Shown here piece after piece: positions 35,260-43,634 of a stretch of 64,000 nucleotides of DNA (the stretch's first letter is position 1; each line of letters opens with the position of its first letter). The stretch is from Nocardia tengchongensis (GTDB taxonomy: Bacteria; Actinomycetota; Actinomycetes; Mycobacteriales; Mycobacteriaceae), in assembly GCF_018362975.1 (NCBI RefSeq), contig NZ_CP074371.1, forward strand, positions 496,001 to 560,000. The letters are read 5' to 3'. The notes beneath the pieces are model-generated. The model was not told the origin of the DNA. It saw only the letters and a program-made list of their open reading frames with translations, and did not search any database. A program made the translations under genes and the position numbers.

Positions 35260-35781
35260 CTAGTCGCAGTTCAACCCGCCCCAGAAGAAGAAAAGATCCT
35301 TGCCTGCCACCTTGGATTGGTTCGCCCACCAGGTGTCCTGGCTGACCTCGTCCCAATCCATTTCGCCGCTGTCCTGGTCGATGAAGTCAGCACCGCTGTC
35401 TTCCAGCCACTCATCCAGATGCTCGGCCGCGCTCTCCTTGCTCCAACTGCCACAACCAGACGATTCAGGTTCGGGCAGCTGGTCTTCGAAAGCCCAGTCG
35501 TAGAAGAGGTCTGTGATGTCAGGATCGTCCCCGAACGAAAACTCCACGGAGGCGATGTTCTCGCCACCGAGATGTAGGCACAGGAACTCCATGGCTGCGG
35601 TGTAGTCGTCCGCGTCGTCCTCGGTGAACGGTCCGCCATTGACAATCGCCCGGAATATCTCCGGCTCGACCCCGCCACCACCAGCTTCGAGGATCCGACT
35701 CAGCAGCGCGTCATCCTTGGATCCAATCACCGCCTCGAGCTGCGCCATGTCACCGAGATAAACTTCCATCACGTACCCCAC
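35260..35781 (-). CDS. DUF7691-like protein, intact paralogue
   Basis: 173 residues (MGYVMEVYLGD; an internal ATG four codons in may be used). Strongly acidic. Conserved with the frameshifted copy at 26190-26883 in VIGSKDDALLSRIL, EIFRAIVNGGPF, CGSWSKESAAEHLDEWLED and the ending KDLFFFWGG. Function unknown; family name from memory. It may be an immunity- or inhibitor-type protein given its small acidic nature and its place in an accessory array, but that is speculation. Confidence 0.7.
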   Translation of the reverse strand: MGYVMEVYLGDMAQLEAVIGSKDDALLSRILEAGGGGVEPEIFRAIVNGGPFTEDDADDYTAAMEFLCLHLGGENIASVEFSFGDDPDITDLFYDWAFEDQLPEPESSGCGSWSKESAAEHLDEWLEDSGADFIDQDSGEMDWDEVSQDTWWANQSKVAGKDLFFFWGGLNCD

Positions 35782-35976
35782 GCCGGCACACTAGCGCCTC
35801 ACCGAACAACGTTCAGCGATCAGAGGTTTGGTACGCACCCGCCGCCATGCTCCCGACCGGATCTCACCAACGATCCCAACAATGAATCGCCCGGTCACGC
35901 TACCGCAGCCAACCCTGCCTAGGGCACAGCAGGGAAACTCTTTTCAAAATGTGGTGTCACATGATTGACGCGGCGA

Positions 35977-36228
35977 TCAGGCTGCAATGCGCCTGTGCGC
36001 CGGCCTTCGGGCGGGCTGCGGGCCCGTCACCGGCCGCAGCCTCATCATGTCGGCAGCGGCGGCCCGGCGCTCCCGTTCGATCCTGGCTCTGATCGCACCC
36101 ACACTGTTCTGGGGCGGTATCCGATCGAACCAGAGCGCGAGCCGCAAAAGAACGACCGTGGGAACAATCATGGCCAGGACCCACCCCCAGAACAGCGAGG
36201 TCTCGTAGTGGGCCAGGTGGGTGATCAT
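35977..36228 (-). CDS. Small membrane protein of the duplicated cassette (copy 2)
   Basis: 83 residues: one hydrophobic helix (about 10-33) and a basic tail, with RIPPQNSVGAIRARIERERR shared with the copy-1 protein at 22468-22719. The start overlaps the upstream gene's stop by 4 bp. Last gene of a three-gene operon. Confidence 0.72.
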   Translation of the reverse strand: MITHLAHYETSLFWGWVLAMIVPTVVLLRLALWFDRIPPQNSVGAIRARIERERRAAAADMMRLRPVTGPQPARRPAHRRIAA

Positions 36229-36482
36229 CTGTCCAGCTCCCTTCGCTCGGAATCCGTTGTATTCCAGTGGATTTCATGGGCGCTCGCGGGATCCACGTCG
36301 ATCACGACCAGGCCCAGCGCCTTCAGGTCGGACACGTCGGCCTCGAACTCGCACAGCTGAATGCGGTATTCGTCCATCGGGATCGGCCACCCGTCCGCGC
36401 CGACCACCGACCAGGAGCCATCGGCGTGGTGGAGGTAGCCGAGACTGGAACGCCTTGTGGGCCGGGGATTTCGGCGGGTCAT
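36225..36482 (-). CDS. Small conserved protein (SVVGADGWPIPMDEY family), cassette copy 2
   Basis: 85 residues with GSWSVVGADGWPIPMDEY and LGLVVIDVDPASAHEIHW, paralogous to the protein at 22716-22994. It overlaps both neighbours by 4 bp (ATGA), so the three genes are translationally coupled. Function unknown. Confidence 0.75.
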   Translation of the reverse strand: MTRRNPRPTRRSSLGYLHHADGSWSVVGADGWPIPMDEYRIQLCEFEADVSDLKALGLVVIDVDPASAHEIHWNTTDSERRELDR

Positions 36483-36715
36483 TGCGCGTACCGCCTGAAC
36501 TTCGTGGCCCAGGCCGCGCGGCCTCGGGGAGTGATCGACCAGCGGGAGGCGTGCGGCGAGGGCACCACCAGGCCTCGTGACTCCAGTTGCCCGATTGCCC
36601 GGCGGGTGGACCACCCGGCGATCTGGGCCCGTTCGCTGATCTGGGATGCGGTCAGCATCCCGCCGGACGCGAGCACGCCCAGCACCGCCGCCTCCGCCAT
36701 GGACCCGGTTGCCAT
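36479..36715 (-). CDS. Small winged-helix (MarR-like) DNA-binding protein
   Basis: 78 residues forming little more than a winged helix: EAAVLGVLASGGMLTASQIS, IAGWSTRRAIGQLESRGLV, and the wing SRWSITPRGRAAWA. AGGGGG precedes the ATG. It is the first gene of the cassette-2 operon and divergent from the XRE gene, so it may co-regulate this locus. Cassette copy 1 lacks this gene. Confidence 0.78.
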   Translation of the reverse strand: MATGSMAEAAVLGVLASGGMLTASQISERAQIAGWSTRRAIGQLESRGLVVPSPHASRWSITPRGRAAWATKFRRYAQ

Positions 36716-36820
36716 CGTTACCCCCTTGGTCGCCGATGCGTTTGTGGTCGGGTACCGAGCGCCCGGTGGACCGGCGGCAGATACCCGCTACCTGACCTTC
36801 GCAGCGCGGGCATGGAACTT

Positions 36821-36837
36821 TGTTCCCACCGGGAACA
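36821..36837. promoter_or_regulatory. 17-bp palindromic operator-like site
   Basis: TGTTCCCACCGGGAACA, perfect 7-bp arms with a 3-base centre, in the divergent promoter between the winged-helix and XRE genes, about 50 bp before the XRE start. Probable binding site of one of these two regulators. Confidence 0.6.
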
Positions 36838-36887
36838 CAAGGCACGTAACCTTTGCGTTGTCAGGGCGCATCGGAGGGAGCGGCTCA

Positions 36888-38092
36888 TGATCGACGAACA
36901 GGACACCTACATCGGGCAGAGGGTCCGCGAGATCAGGGCGCGGCGGGGGATCTCGCAACAGGTACTGGCCGACCGCTCCGGGATCAGCCGATCGGTGATC
37001 GCGAAGTATGAGACCGGACTACGGCCCGTGGACTCACGCCGCACTCTGCTGGCTCTCGCCGAAGCGCTCGGCTGCACACTCGGCGACCTGACCGGCAGCG
37101 AGGACCGGATCGACCCATCCACCAGCGCATTCCACCGTGCAGTGCCGGCGATAGAAACGGCGTTGTGGACCCGCGGCGACGTGACCGACATCCACCCGCC
37201 GCGCACCTTGGACGAACTGAGCGTCGCCGTTGAGCACGCATCACGGCTGCGGCAGGGCGGTGACTACGCCGCACTCGGCCCGCTGCTGCCCGATCTCCTC
37301 AACGACGCCTATCACCTCACCGAGACCGGCGGCACTGCGGCGTGGGACCTGTTGGCCACCGCGGCTTACGGTGTGTCCTCCGCACTCCGGCAGCGCGGCC
37401 ACGATGCCCTGGCATGGACGGCGGTGCAGGAGTCCGAACGTGCTGCGGCGCATGCTGATTCGCTGGCCCCGATCGCCGCCGCCCAGTTCCTGAAGTCCCA
37501 AGTTCTCGCAGCCCGCCCTGGCGCTCTGTCGGCCGCGTTGACGGTGGCGACCGGCGTAGCCGATCAGCTGACGCCCGATGCGAGGACGCGCGGCGAGCTG
37601 GAGACGGTGGGGATGACACGCCTCCAGGCCGGGTTCGTCGAGACCCTGGCCGGGGGCGACCCGCAACCCCATCTGGATGCAGCGGCCGAGATGGCGACCA
37701 GGCTCACCGACGCTCCGACCGGCCACAGCACCGCGCGCAATCGAACCTTCGGCCCGGCCAACGTCGCACTGTGGCAGCTGAGTTCGGCCGTGGAACGCCG
37801 CGAACCCGGCCAGGCGCTGCGTATCGCGGAGACCCTGAACCCGGCGGACCTGCCCAAGGGTTCGCGTCACGCCCTCTACTTCGTGGAGGTCGGCCGGGCG
37901 CACGCGATGAAGCGCGACCACCGCGCGACACTTCACGCCCTGTTGAGGGCCGAACACGCCGCGCCCCAACACGTTCGCGGGCTGGCCCCGGTGCGCGAAC
38001 TGGTCGGCGCGATGCTGCGGGAAGCGCGGCGGGATCTCGCCACCGGGGAACTGGGCAAGCTGGCACAGCGCGTAGGCGTCGTACCCGCCTGA
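36888..38092 (+). CDS. XRE-family regulator with TPR-like C-terminal region
   Basis: 401 residues. Residues ~8-65 are a Cro/CI HTH: VREIRARRGISQQVLADRSG, SRSVIAKYETGLRPVD, LLALAEALGCTLGDLTG. The remaining ~330 residues are helical and Ala/Leu-rich, like the TPR-type ligand or peptide-sensing region of actinobacterial XRE regulators. GGAGGGAG lies before the ATG. Divergent from the three-gene cassette-2 operon and presumably its regulator. Confidence 0.88.
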
Positions 38093-38126
38093 CTTCCAGC
38101 TCGACCTCTCCCGAAGAGGCTGCGAT

Positions 38127-38174
38127 TCAGCGGCCGCATCGGGCGTAGATCACGTTCGCGAGCATGGTGTCGCA
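38127..38174 (-). pseudogene. Vestige of a third SGNH hydrolase C-terminus
   Basis: Read on the minus strand this encodes DTMLANVIYARCGR and a stop, against DTVLANAIYDRYGR-stop at the ends of the two intact hydrolases. Only about 48 bp remain; the DNA beyond is unrelated. Confidence 0.65.
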
Positions 38175-38289
38175 CGAGTTGACCGTGCACCCCGCATGTG
38201 ACCATTCTGGATATGCGGCTGCTCGATGGAGCGCATCACGCGGAAACTAGTTGCGACCATCGAAACTTGAACCGGTACAGCGGCTTTGC

Positions 38290-38547
38290 TCAGGCCACGC
38301 GGTTCGAGGCCGATAGCGGAGCGCCCGTGTAGGTCCACACGACCGGCAGCAGCACGCCGACGTCGAGCTCGTCCGCCAATCGCTGCCTGGCCAGGCGTTC
38401 GCTCAGCTCCGGCATCGCACCGACCGGACTGCCCGCCAGATCGGTCAGGCACCTTCGCAGTACCGACTCCACCTGCCGCCGCGATACCTCGCCGCCGAAC
38501 TCCGCGGATAGCCGCGCCACCGTCTGCTCGTACATTCCGAGAACCAT
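38290..38547 (-). CDS. Three-helix-bundle dimerisation domain protein
   Basis: 85 residues: MYEQTVARLSAEFGGEVSRR, VESVLRRCLTDLAG, then ELSERLARQRLADE. This is the helical N-terminal module found on actinobacterial arsenate-reductase-like phosphatases and as stand-alone proteins. The start may be the ATG at 38547 (MVLGMYEQ) or the one four codons later. Longer frames upstream have no conservation I can see. Confidence 0.65.
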   Translation of the reverse strand: MVLGMYEQTVARLSAEFGGEVSRRQVESVLRRCLTDLAGSPVGAMPELSERLARQRLADELDVGVLLPVVWTYTGAPLSASNRVA

Positions 38548-38841
38548 CGTGTGCCGCGACTGCGTGGTATCGAGAACCGTGATCACGGCTACCAGGCTGC
38601 AGTGTGCGCCGGCGCCACAGCAGGGCCGAAAGGCTCCTCCCGATGTGCCTTGGCCACCAACGGTTGTGTACGGCATCCAGGACCGACGGCTCGGTGGCGG
38701 CAACAGTGATGTGCCCTTCGGGACCCCGACAGCTGACTTTCGGCCCCTGCGGTGAGCCGGCGTGGCGGGCGATCTTGGATCAGGCAGCGCCAACGCAGTC
38801 GCTGCCACTTCCGGAATGTTCGTGCACCTCAGGAGAATCGC

Positions 38842-38988
38842 ATGAGCGACACCACCGCCCTGCTCACCATCGGCCGCGTTCGGAACTCGGTAGTCTGGCC
38901 CGACCCCAGCCCCTTGGACTCATGGTGGCACAGGGTGATGTACACCGAATCCAGCTCGGCCCCGCAGACACTCCGAACAGCGCCCTGA
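38842..38988 (+). CDS. Small hypothetical protein
   Basis: 48 residues beginning MSDTTALLTIGRVRNSVVW and containing DSWWHRVMYTESSSAP. AGGAGAA stands 6 bp before the ATG, and a second gene with a similar AAGGAGAA signal follows 57 bp later, which supports expression as a pair. No function known. Confidence 0.45.
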   Translation: MSDTTALLTIGRVRNSVVWPDPSPLDSWWHRVMYTESSSAPQTLRTAP

Positions 38989-39045
38989 CCAGCACCCCCT
39001 ACGCATGCGGAATCGACACCTCGAGCCGAACAAGGAGAATCGGAG

Positions 39046-39282
39046 ATGGTCCGAAAGCAGTGGAAAGATCTGAATCCGCGCACTCGCAAGCTAATCGTGG
39101 GCGCGGGGGTGATCGACGGCATCGCGAAGATCGCGGCTCTGCTGGATCTGCTTCAACGGCCACCCGAGCAGATCCGCGGCTCCAAACGCGTATGGGCGAT
39201 CTCGATCGTGCTGGTGAACTCGATAGGCGCCCTCCCCGTCGCATATTTCCTCCTCGGACGTCAACGTCCGTATCGGGTGTAG
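39046..39282 (+). CDS. Small membrane protein, PLDc_N-like
   Basis: 78 residues with two hydrophobic helices. LNPRTRKLIVGAGVIDGIAK, ALLDLLQRPPEQIRGSKRVW and GALPVAYFLLGRQRP match the phospholipase D N-terminal (PLDc_N) membrane module seen in small actinobacterial proteins. A GGAGAA site precedes the ATG. Its last codons overlap the 3' end of the convergent SGNH hydrolase gene by 22 bp. Function unknown. Confidence 0.7.
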   Translation: MVRKQWKDLNPRTRKLIVGAGVIDGIAKIAALLDLLQRPPEQIRGSKRVWAISIVLVNSIGALPVAYFLLGRQRPYRV

Positions 39283-40175
39283 ATCGCGTTCGCGAGCACG
39301 GTGTCGCCCTCGGTCGACGGGTGGAAGGGCAGGCCATCGATCCCGGTGCGGGGGTCGAGGATTCCGTTGAGCCACGGCTGCGGGGAACAGAGTCCATGAC
39401 CGGCGGTGAGGGCTCGCGCGTCGAAGAAATCGATGCCCAGCAGCTGGGCGGCTTCGCGCTGCGCCAGATCGATCCGGTCGAGGTACTCCACCAGCGCGCG
39501 GCCTCGCGGATTGATGAACGGCGTAGCCCCCATGATGCTGAGACAGACGGTGCTTGTTCCCGGGGTGAACAGCTCCGGGTAGCCGACGAATACGATGCGC
39601 GCGTTCGGCGCGTAGTACTTGATGTAGGTGACCGTATTGCTCATTCGCATGGCCATCAGCGCACCGGACACACCGGTGTAGTCCGTCATCCGGCCCTGAT
39701 CGACAGCCTCCGGATCACAACCCAGTTCGACGTTGAGCACGCAGGACGCCAAGGAATCCCACAGCGACCGATCTGATTTTCCCCATTTGTCGTTCATCCC
39801 GAACTGCACTGTCACCAGCTTGGTGTTCGGTCCGAACGCGCCTTCTTTATCCGCCCGCAGCGCCTGCTGGCTCATGGTCCATCCGGGCCCGCTGTCGATC
39901 GACGCACCCGGGCACGAAGGGTCGGACACAGCTTCGGTCCCGTACACGCCCATCAGCTTGGCCAGCTGGACCGGCCAGGCCGTGGGCCCATGATGATTGC
40001 AGTTCCTCTCGGATTCGAAATGGTTCCAGTCATTGGCGGAGTACGAATCACCGAGCACCACAAGCTCTTTGCCCGCCGGAGCGGGATCCGCAACCGCACT
40101 GCCCGTCGTGACCGCGAGCGCCGCGATGGTGGCGCACAACCAACGCATGCCATTGCCCAACGACACAACAGACAT
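39261..40175 (-). CDS. Secreted SGNH/GDSL-type hydrolase (tandem copy 1)
   Basis: 304 residues. Signal peptide ending SAVADPAPAG; GDSYSANDW gives the nucleophile Ser in block I, FGMNDKW the block III Asn, and DGLPFHPSTEG the catalytic Asp/His pair at the C-terminus. These enzymes hydrolyse lipid or carbohydrate esters. About four fifths of residues agree with the next gene upstream on the same strand. The ATG at 40175 matches the paralogue's start. Confidence 0.88.
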   Translation of the reverse strand: MSVVSLGNGMRWLCATIAALAVTTGSAVADPAPAGKELVVLGDSYSANDWNHFESERNCNHHGPTAWPVQLAKLMGVYGTEAVSDPSCPGASIDSGPGWTMSQQALRADKEGAFGPNTKLVTVQFGMNDKWGKSDRSLWDSLASCVLNVELGCDPEAVDQGRMTDYTGVSGALMAMRMSNTVTYIKYYAPNARIVFVGYPELFTPGTSTVCLSIMGATPFINPRGRALVEYLDRIDLAQREAAQLLGIDFFDARALTAGHGLCSPQPWLNGILDPRTGIDGLPFHPSTEGDTVLANAIYTRYGR

Positions 40176-40247
40176 CGTCCCACCCCGAATCCACACCGAA
40201 GCGTGTTCTTTTCACTATGAACGGGCAGCGTATCCGGTCAACGAGAT

Positions 40248-41171
40248 TCAGCGGCCGTAGCGGTCGTAGATCGCGTTCGCGAGCACAGTGTCGCCCTCGG
40301 TCGACGGGTGGAAGGGCAGGCCGTCGATGCCGGTGCGGAAGTCGAGGATTCCGTTCAGCCATGGCTGCGGGGAGCAGAGGCCGTGGCCGGCGGTGAGGGC
40401 TCGGGCGTCGAAGAAGTCGATGCCCAGTAATTGGGCGGCTTCGCGCTGCGCCAGGTCGATACGGTCGAGGAATTCCACCAATGCGCGACCGCGCGGATTG
40501 ATGAACGGCGCGACCCCCAGGATGCTGAGGCAGATGGCGTTGCTTCCGGGGGTGAGGAGTTCCGGGTAGCCGACGAATACGATGCGCGCGTTCGGTGCGT
40601 AGTACTTGATGTAGGTGATCGCGTTGCTCATACGCTTGGCCATCAGAGCACCGGACACACCGGTGTAGTCCGTCATCCGGCCTTGGTCGACAGCCTCCGG
40701 GTCACATCCGAGTTCGAGGTTGAACAGGCAGGACTGCAAGGAACTGAACAGCGTCTGATCCGATGTTCCCCATTTGTCGTTCATCCCGAACTGCACTGTC
40801 ACCAGCTTGGTGTTCGGTCCGAACGCGCCCTCTTTGTCCGCACGCTGCGCCTGCTGGCTCATGGTCCATCCGGGCCCGCTGTCGATCGACGCACCCGGAC
40901 ACGACGGGTCGGACACGCCCTCGGTGTCGTACACGCCCATCCGTTTGGCCAGCTGGACCGGCCAAGCCGTGGCCCCGTGCCGATTGCAGTCGTTCTTGCC
41001 TTCGAAATGATCCCAATCGTTCGCGGAGAATGAATCACCCAGCACGACAAGATCTTTGCCCGCCGGAGCCGGATCCGCGACCACGCTGCCCGCCGTCGCC
41101 GTCGTGACCGCGAGCGCCGCGATGGTGGCGCCCAGCCACCGCTTGCCATTGCCCAGCGGTACAACAGACAT
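40248..41171 (-). CDS. Secreted SGNH/GDSL-type hydrolase (tandem copy 2)
   Basis: 307 residues, tandem paralogue of the gene above. Signal peptide ending GSVVADPAPAG, GDSFSANDW, FGMNDKWG, and FHPSTEGDTVLAN are all present. Start ATG 41171 is taken to match copy 1; ATG 41174 or GTG 41180 would add one or three residues. The 72-bp gap to copy 1 would allow cotranscription. Both copies keep all catalytic residues, so both are probably active. Confidence 0.88.
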   Translation of the reverse strand: MSVVPLGNGKRWLGATIAALAVTTATAGSVVADPAPAGKDLVVLGDSFSANDWDHFEGKNDCNRHGATAWPVQLAKRMGVYDTEGVSDPSCPGASIDSGPGWTMSQQAQRADKEGAFGPNTKLVTVQFGMNDKWGTSDQTLFSSLQSCLFNLELGCDPEAVDQGRMTDYTGVSGALMAKRMSNAITYIKYYAPNARIVFVGYPELLTPGSNAICLSILGVAPFINPRGRALVEFLDRIDLAQREAAQLLGIDFFDARALTAGHGLCSPQPWLNGILDFRTGIDGLPFHPSTEGDTVLANAIYDRYGR

Positions 41172-41255
41172 CATCGACACCCCGACTCCACATTGAAGCG
41201 TGATCTTTTCATTCCGATTGGCAGCGTATTCGACTCAGCGGCGTTGGGAAGTGAC

Positions 41256-41449
41256 ATGAGGACATTCGGCATCGAGTTCACCGATCCGGGTGCGCAGCGC
41301 GATCCGGCGATGGCGTCCGGCCTGATCCGGCTGGGCGACGACACGGAGTATTTCGGGGCGCCGATCGGCTACTGGGCGACGCGATCTCGGAGTGGACCCT
41401 GCAGGTCGCCGCTATCGAGGAGTTCGTCGACAGCGGTGCAGGGCGGTAG
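41256..41449 (+). pseudogene. Short gene with a probable one-base frameshift
   Basis: MRTFGIEFTDPGAQRDPAM ... YFGAPIGYW is followed, in the next frame, by GDAISEWTLQVAAIEEF and a stop. Adding one G at about 41376 would give a continuous 64-residue protein resembling small accessory proteins with a YW...W motif. Alternatively it is chance. Not assigned. Confidence 0.35.
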
Positions 41450-41456
41450 CCACGGA

Positions 41457-42263
41457 CTATTGGGCGGCTCGGAGGTCGGCGGCGAAGGCGTAGTCGCGTC
41501 GCCAATCCTGGCCTGTGGGGGCCAGGATCACGCGCTCGACGCCCGCGGACTCGTAGGCGGCCAGGGCGGCGGCCGCCTGGTGCGGATCCGCGGGCAAGGC
41601 CGGGGCGACGACTGTCACCGTGGGGGTCGGGCGGTGATGGCGGGCGGCGAGGTCGCGCAGCTCGGTGAGCAGGGCGGGTAGCTCGTCGAGGGCGGGGTTG
41701 ATGGGCATCCAGGCGTCTCCGAAGGCGGCGGCCCGGCGACGAGCTCGGGCACTGTTGCCCGCGACCAGGATCGGCGGCATCGGAGCGGCCGGGGACAGCG
41801 TGACTTCGAGGCCATCGTCGAGCGTGGCTGGTTCGCCGGTGATCAGTTTCGGGAGCACCGACAGTGCGCGGTCGGTACGGACTCCGCGTTCGCCGAACGG
41901 GACACCTGCTGCGCGCCAGCCGATATCGCCATGGGCCGGGTTTCCGGTACCGACGCCCAGCAAAGTTCGGCCGTCCGAGAGTTGTTGCAGGGTAGCGATT
42001 TCCTTCGCGGCCCAGGCGATCGGGCGCAGGGCCAGCAGCATGGCACCGAAGCCGATCCGGATTCGATCGGTGACCGCCGCGGCGGTGGTGAGGGCGACGG
42101 TACTGTCGAGCATGGGTTGACTGGCGATGAGATGGTCTGTCGCCCATAGTGATTCCAGGCCAGCGGCCTCCGCGGTCCGCGCGCTGTCCCGTATCTCCCC
42201 GGCCCCGAATCCGGCCTCGCGCGGCCCGGAAGTGGGTAGAAATACGCCGATCTGAACAGCCAC
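41457..42263 (-). CDS. LLM-class F420-dependent oxidoreductase
   Basis: 268 residues of the luciferase-like TIM-barrel family. Visible: VQIGVFLPTSGP at the start, ESLWATDHLIAS, RIRIGFGAMLLALRPIAW, and LLGVGTGNPAHG. In mycolic-acid actinobacteria most such proteins use F420. Start GTG 42263 is preceded by GGAGG, while longer in-frame ATG starts have no such signal and run into the upstream region. Substrate unknown. Confidence 0.88.
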   Translation of the reverse strand: MAVQIGVFLPTSGPREAGFGAGEIRDSARTAEAAGLESLWATDHLIASQPMLDSTVALTTAAAVTDRIRIGFGAMLLALRPIAWAAKEIATLQQLSDGRTLLGVGTGNPAHGDIGWRAAGVPFGERGVRTDRALSVLPKLITGEPATLDDGLEVTLSPAAPMPPILVAGNSARARRRAAAFGDAWMPINPALDELPALLTELRDLAARHHRPTPTVTVVAPALPADPHQAAAALAAYESAGVERVILAPTGQDWRRDYAFAADLRAAQ

Positions 42264-42506
42264 CGGTCTGCCTCCGATTTCGTGAGCGATTGTGCCGCAA
42301 CCGACGTTAGGTCCCCGAACCAGACGTTCCAAGGTGTGATCCGCTCGAGCGCATGCTCGATACGCGCAGACCAGCACCGCCGGCGAAGAATTCTCGACAA
42401 CCGCACCGGAAATTCCGAGTGGGGACCAGCAGGGCTTGTACGGTTTTTGCAGGTAGCCAATTATTCGCTGACTGCCGGTGTGAAATCCCTTGCCCGAGAG
42501 GTTCGA

Positions 42507-42884
42507 ATGCGCAGATCTATCGTGGCCGCGACGGTCGCGGCGGTGGCCTGGCTGCCGCTCGCTGTCGGCCAGGCCGCTGCTCAGCCACTTTTCACCCCTG
42601 AACCCGACGGCGTGATCCGCGTCGATTCATCTCCCGGCGAATGGTGGAAATGCGGCCTCTACAGCATCGATCCACCCACCGCGAAGGGTTTGCCACCGGT
42701 GGTCAACTACTCCCCCGGCACCTGGTCGAACCCGACCGGGCAACTACCCACCGACACACCGCTACCCGACTTCGCGACACCACCGGCCTACGCCAAATTC
42801 ACGCCCGGAACGCAGGTACTGGCCGACTGCATCAGCCAATACGCACCGATCTTCTGGCTCCAGGTAATCCAGACCCAACCCTGA
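42507..42884 (+). CDS. Small secreted protein of unknown function
   Basis: 125 residues. Signal peptide MRRSIVAATVAAVAWLPLAV ending GQAAAQP, then a Pro-rich mature part with two cysteines (WWKCGLYS and VLADCISQYAP). GAGAGG precedes the ATG. No family recognised. Divergent from the oxidoreductase gene and followed 25 bp later by a tiny hydrophobic ORF. Confidence 0.7.
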   Translation: MRRSIVAATVAAVAWLPLAVGQAAAQPLFTPEPDGVIRVDSSPGEWWKCGLYSIDPPTAKGLPPVVNYSPGTWSNPTGQLPTDTPLPDFATPPAYAKFTPGTQVLADCISQYAPIFWLQVIQTQP

Positions 42885-42909
42885 CCACCGACGTGCGGAG
42901 ACCCCTTTC

Positions 42910-43023
42910 ATGCTCGTTCTCCTCGGCATCATCCTGTCCCCGGTGATCGCTCTCACCGCCCCGATCTGGGCCCCGATCTGGCTCGGAACCCAACTCGGAG
43001 GAGCACTCCTCGTCACCCCCTGA
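42910..43023 (+). CDS. Tiny hydrophobic peptide ORF
   Basis: 37 codons, MLVLLGIILSPVIALTAPIW then APIWLGTQLGG, almost entirely membrane-like. It begins 25 bp after the secreted-protein gene. No clear ribosome-binding site. Could be a small membrane protein; could be chance. Confidence 0.35.
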   Translation: MLVLLGIILSPVIALTAPIWAPIWLGTQLGGALLVTP

Positions 43024-43027
43024 CCGG

Positions 43028-43495
43028 CTACCACTGGCCGGGGGTGTACTCCCCACCCACCATGCCCGCCAGCACATTCAGGCGGTTCCAGGCATTGATG
43101 GTGGCGATCAGGGAGATGAGTGCACCGATCTGGTCGTCGTCGTAATGCTTGCGGACCTGGGCCCAGGTGTCGTCGGAGATGCCGCCACCATCGGCGAGGC
43201 GGGTGCCCTCCTCCGTCAGCGCCAGCGCGGCGCGCTCCGGATCGGTGAAGACAGTGGATTCCTTCCACGCCGCGACCATGGCCAGACGAACCGGGGTCTC
43301 ACCGGCGTGGGCAGCATCCTTGGTGTGCATGTCCAGGCACATCCCGCAGCTGTTGATCTGCGAGGAACGGATCTTCACCAGTTCTTGGGTCACCTTGGGC
43401 AGCGTCGACTCGTCGACCACACGGGCGGCGGTGACCAGGCGCTTGTTGAACTTGGCGGCAATGTCGTTGGCGTAGAGGTTGAAACGCGGTTCCAT
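43028..43495 (-). CDS. AhpD-like carboxymuconolactone decarboxylase family protein
   Basis: 155 residues. CGMCLDMHTKDA (about 50-61) carries the CxxC plus His relay of AhpD-type peroxidases; VAAWKESTVFTDPERAALAL is the usual continuation. Likely reduces peroxides or acts in stress adaptation rather than decarboxylation. About 70 bp upstream lies a TGTCACA...CGTC promoter, the pattern of ECF41 sigma factors, whose best-known targets are genes of this family. Confidence 0.9.
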   Translation of the reverse strand: MEPRFNLYANDIAAKFNKRLVTAARVVDESTLPKVTQELVKIRSSQINSCGMCLDMHTKDAAHAGETPVRLAMVAAWKESTVFTDPERAALALTEEGTRLADGGGISDDTWAQVRKHYDDDQIGALISLIATINAWNRLNVLAGMVGGEYTPGQW

Positions 43496-43565
43496 GATCT
43501 TCTCTTCTCTGCGAGGACGTTCGGTCAGGGCTGGGACGCTGTGTCTCAGCGGGCTTCGTCAAGGT

Positions 43566-43592
43566 GACGACGCAGCCCGGCAAGGTGTGACA
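43566..43592 (-). promoter_or_regulatory. ECF41-type promoter of the AhpD-like gene
   Basis: TGTCACA (43592-43586) and CGTC (43569-43566) separated by 16 bp, inside a ~75-bp block also present at 53240-53330. TGTCACA-N16/17-CGTC is the published consensus of ECF41 sigma factors. Confidence 0.65.
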
Positions 43593-43634
43593 CGGCCCAG
43601 CGTTCGTCCCTGGAACCAGCCGATCCCGATCCGC

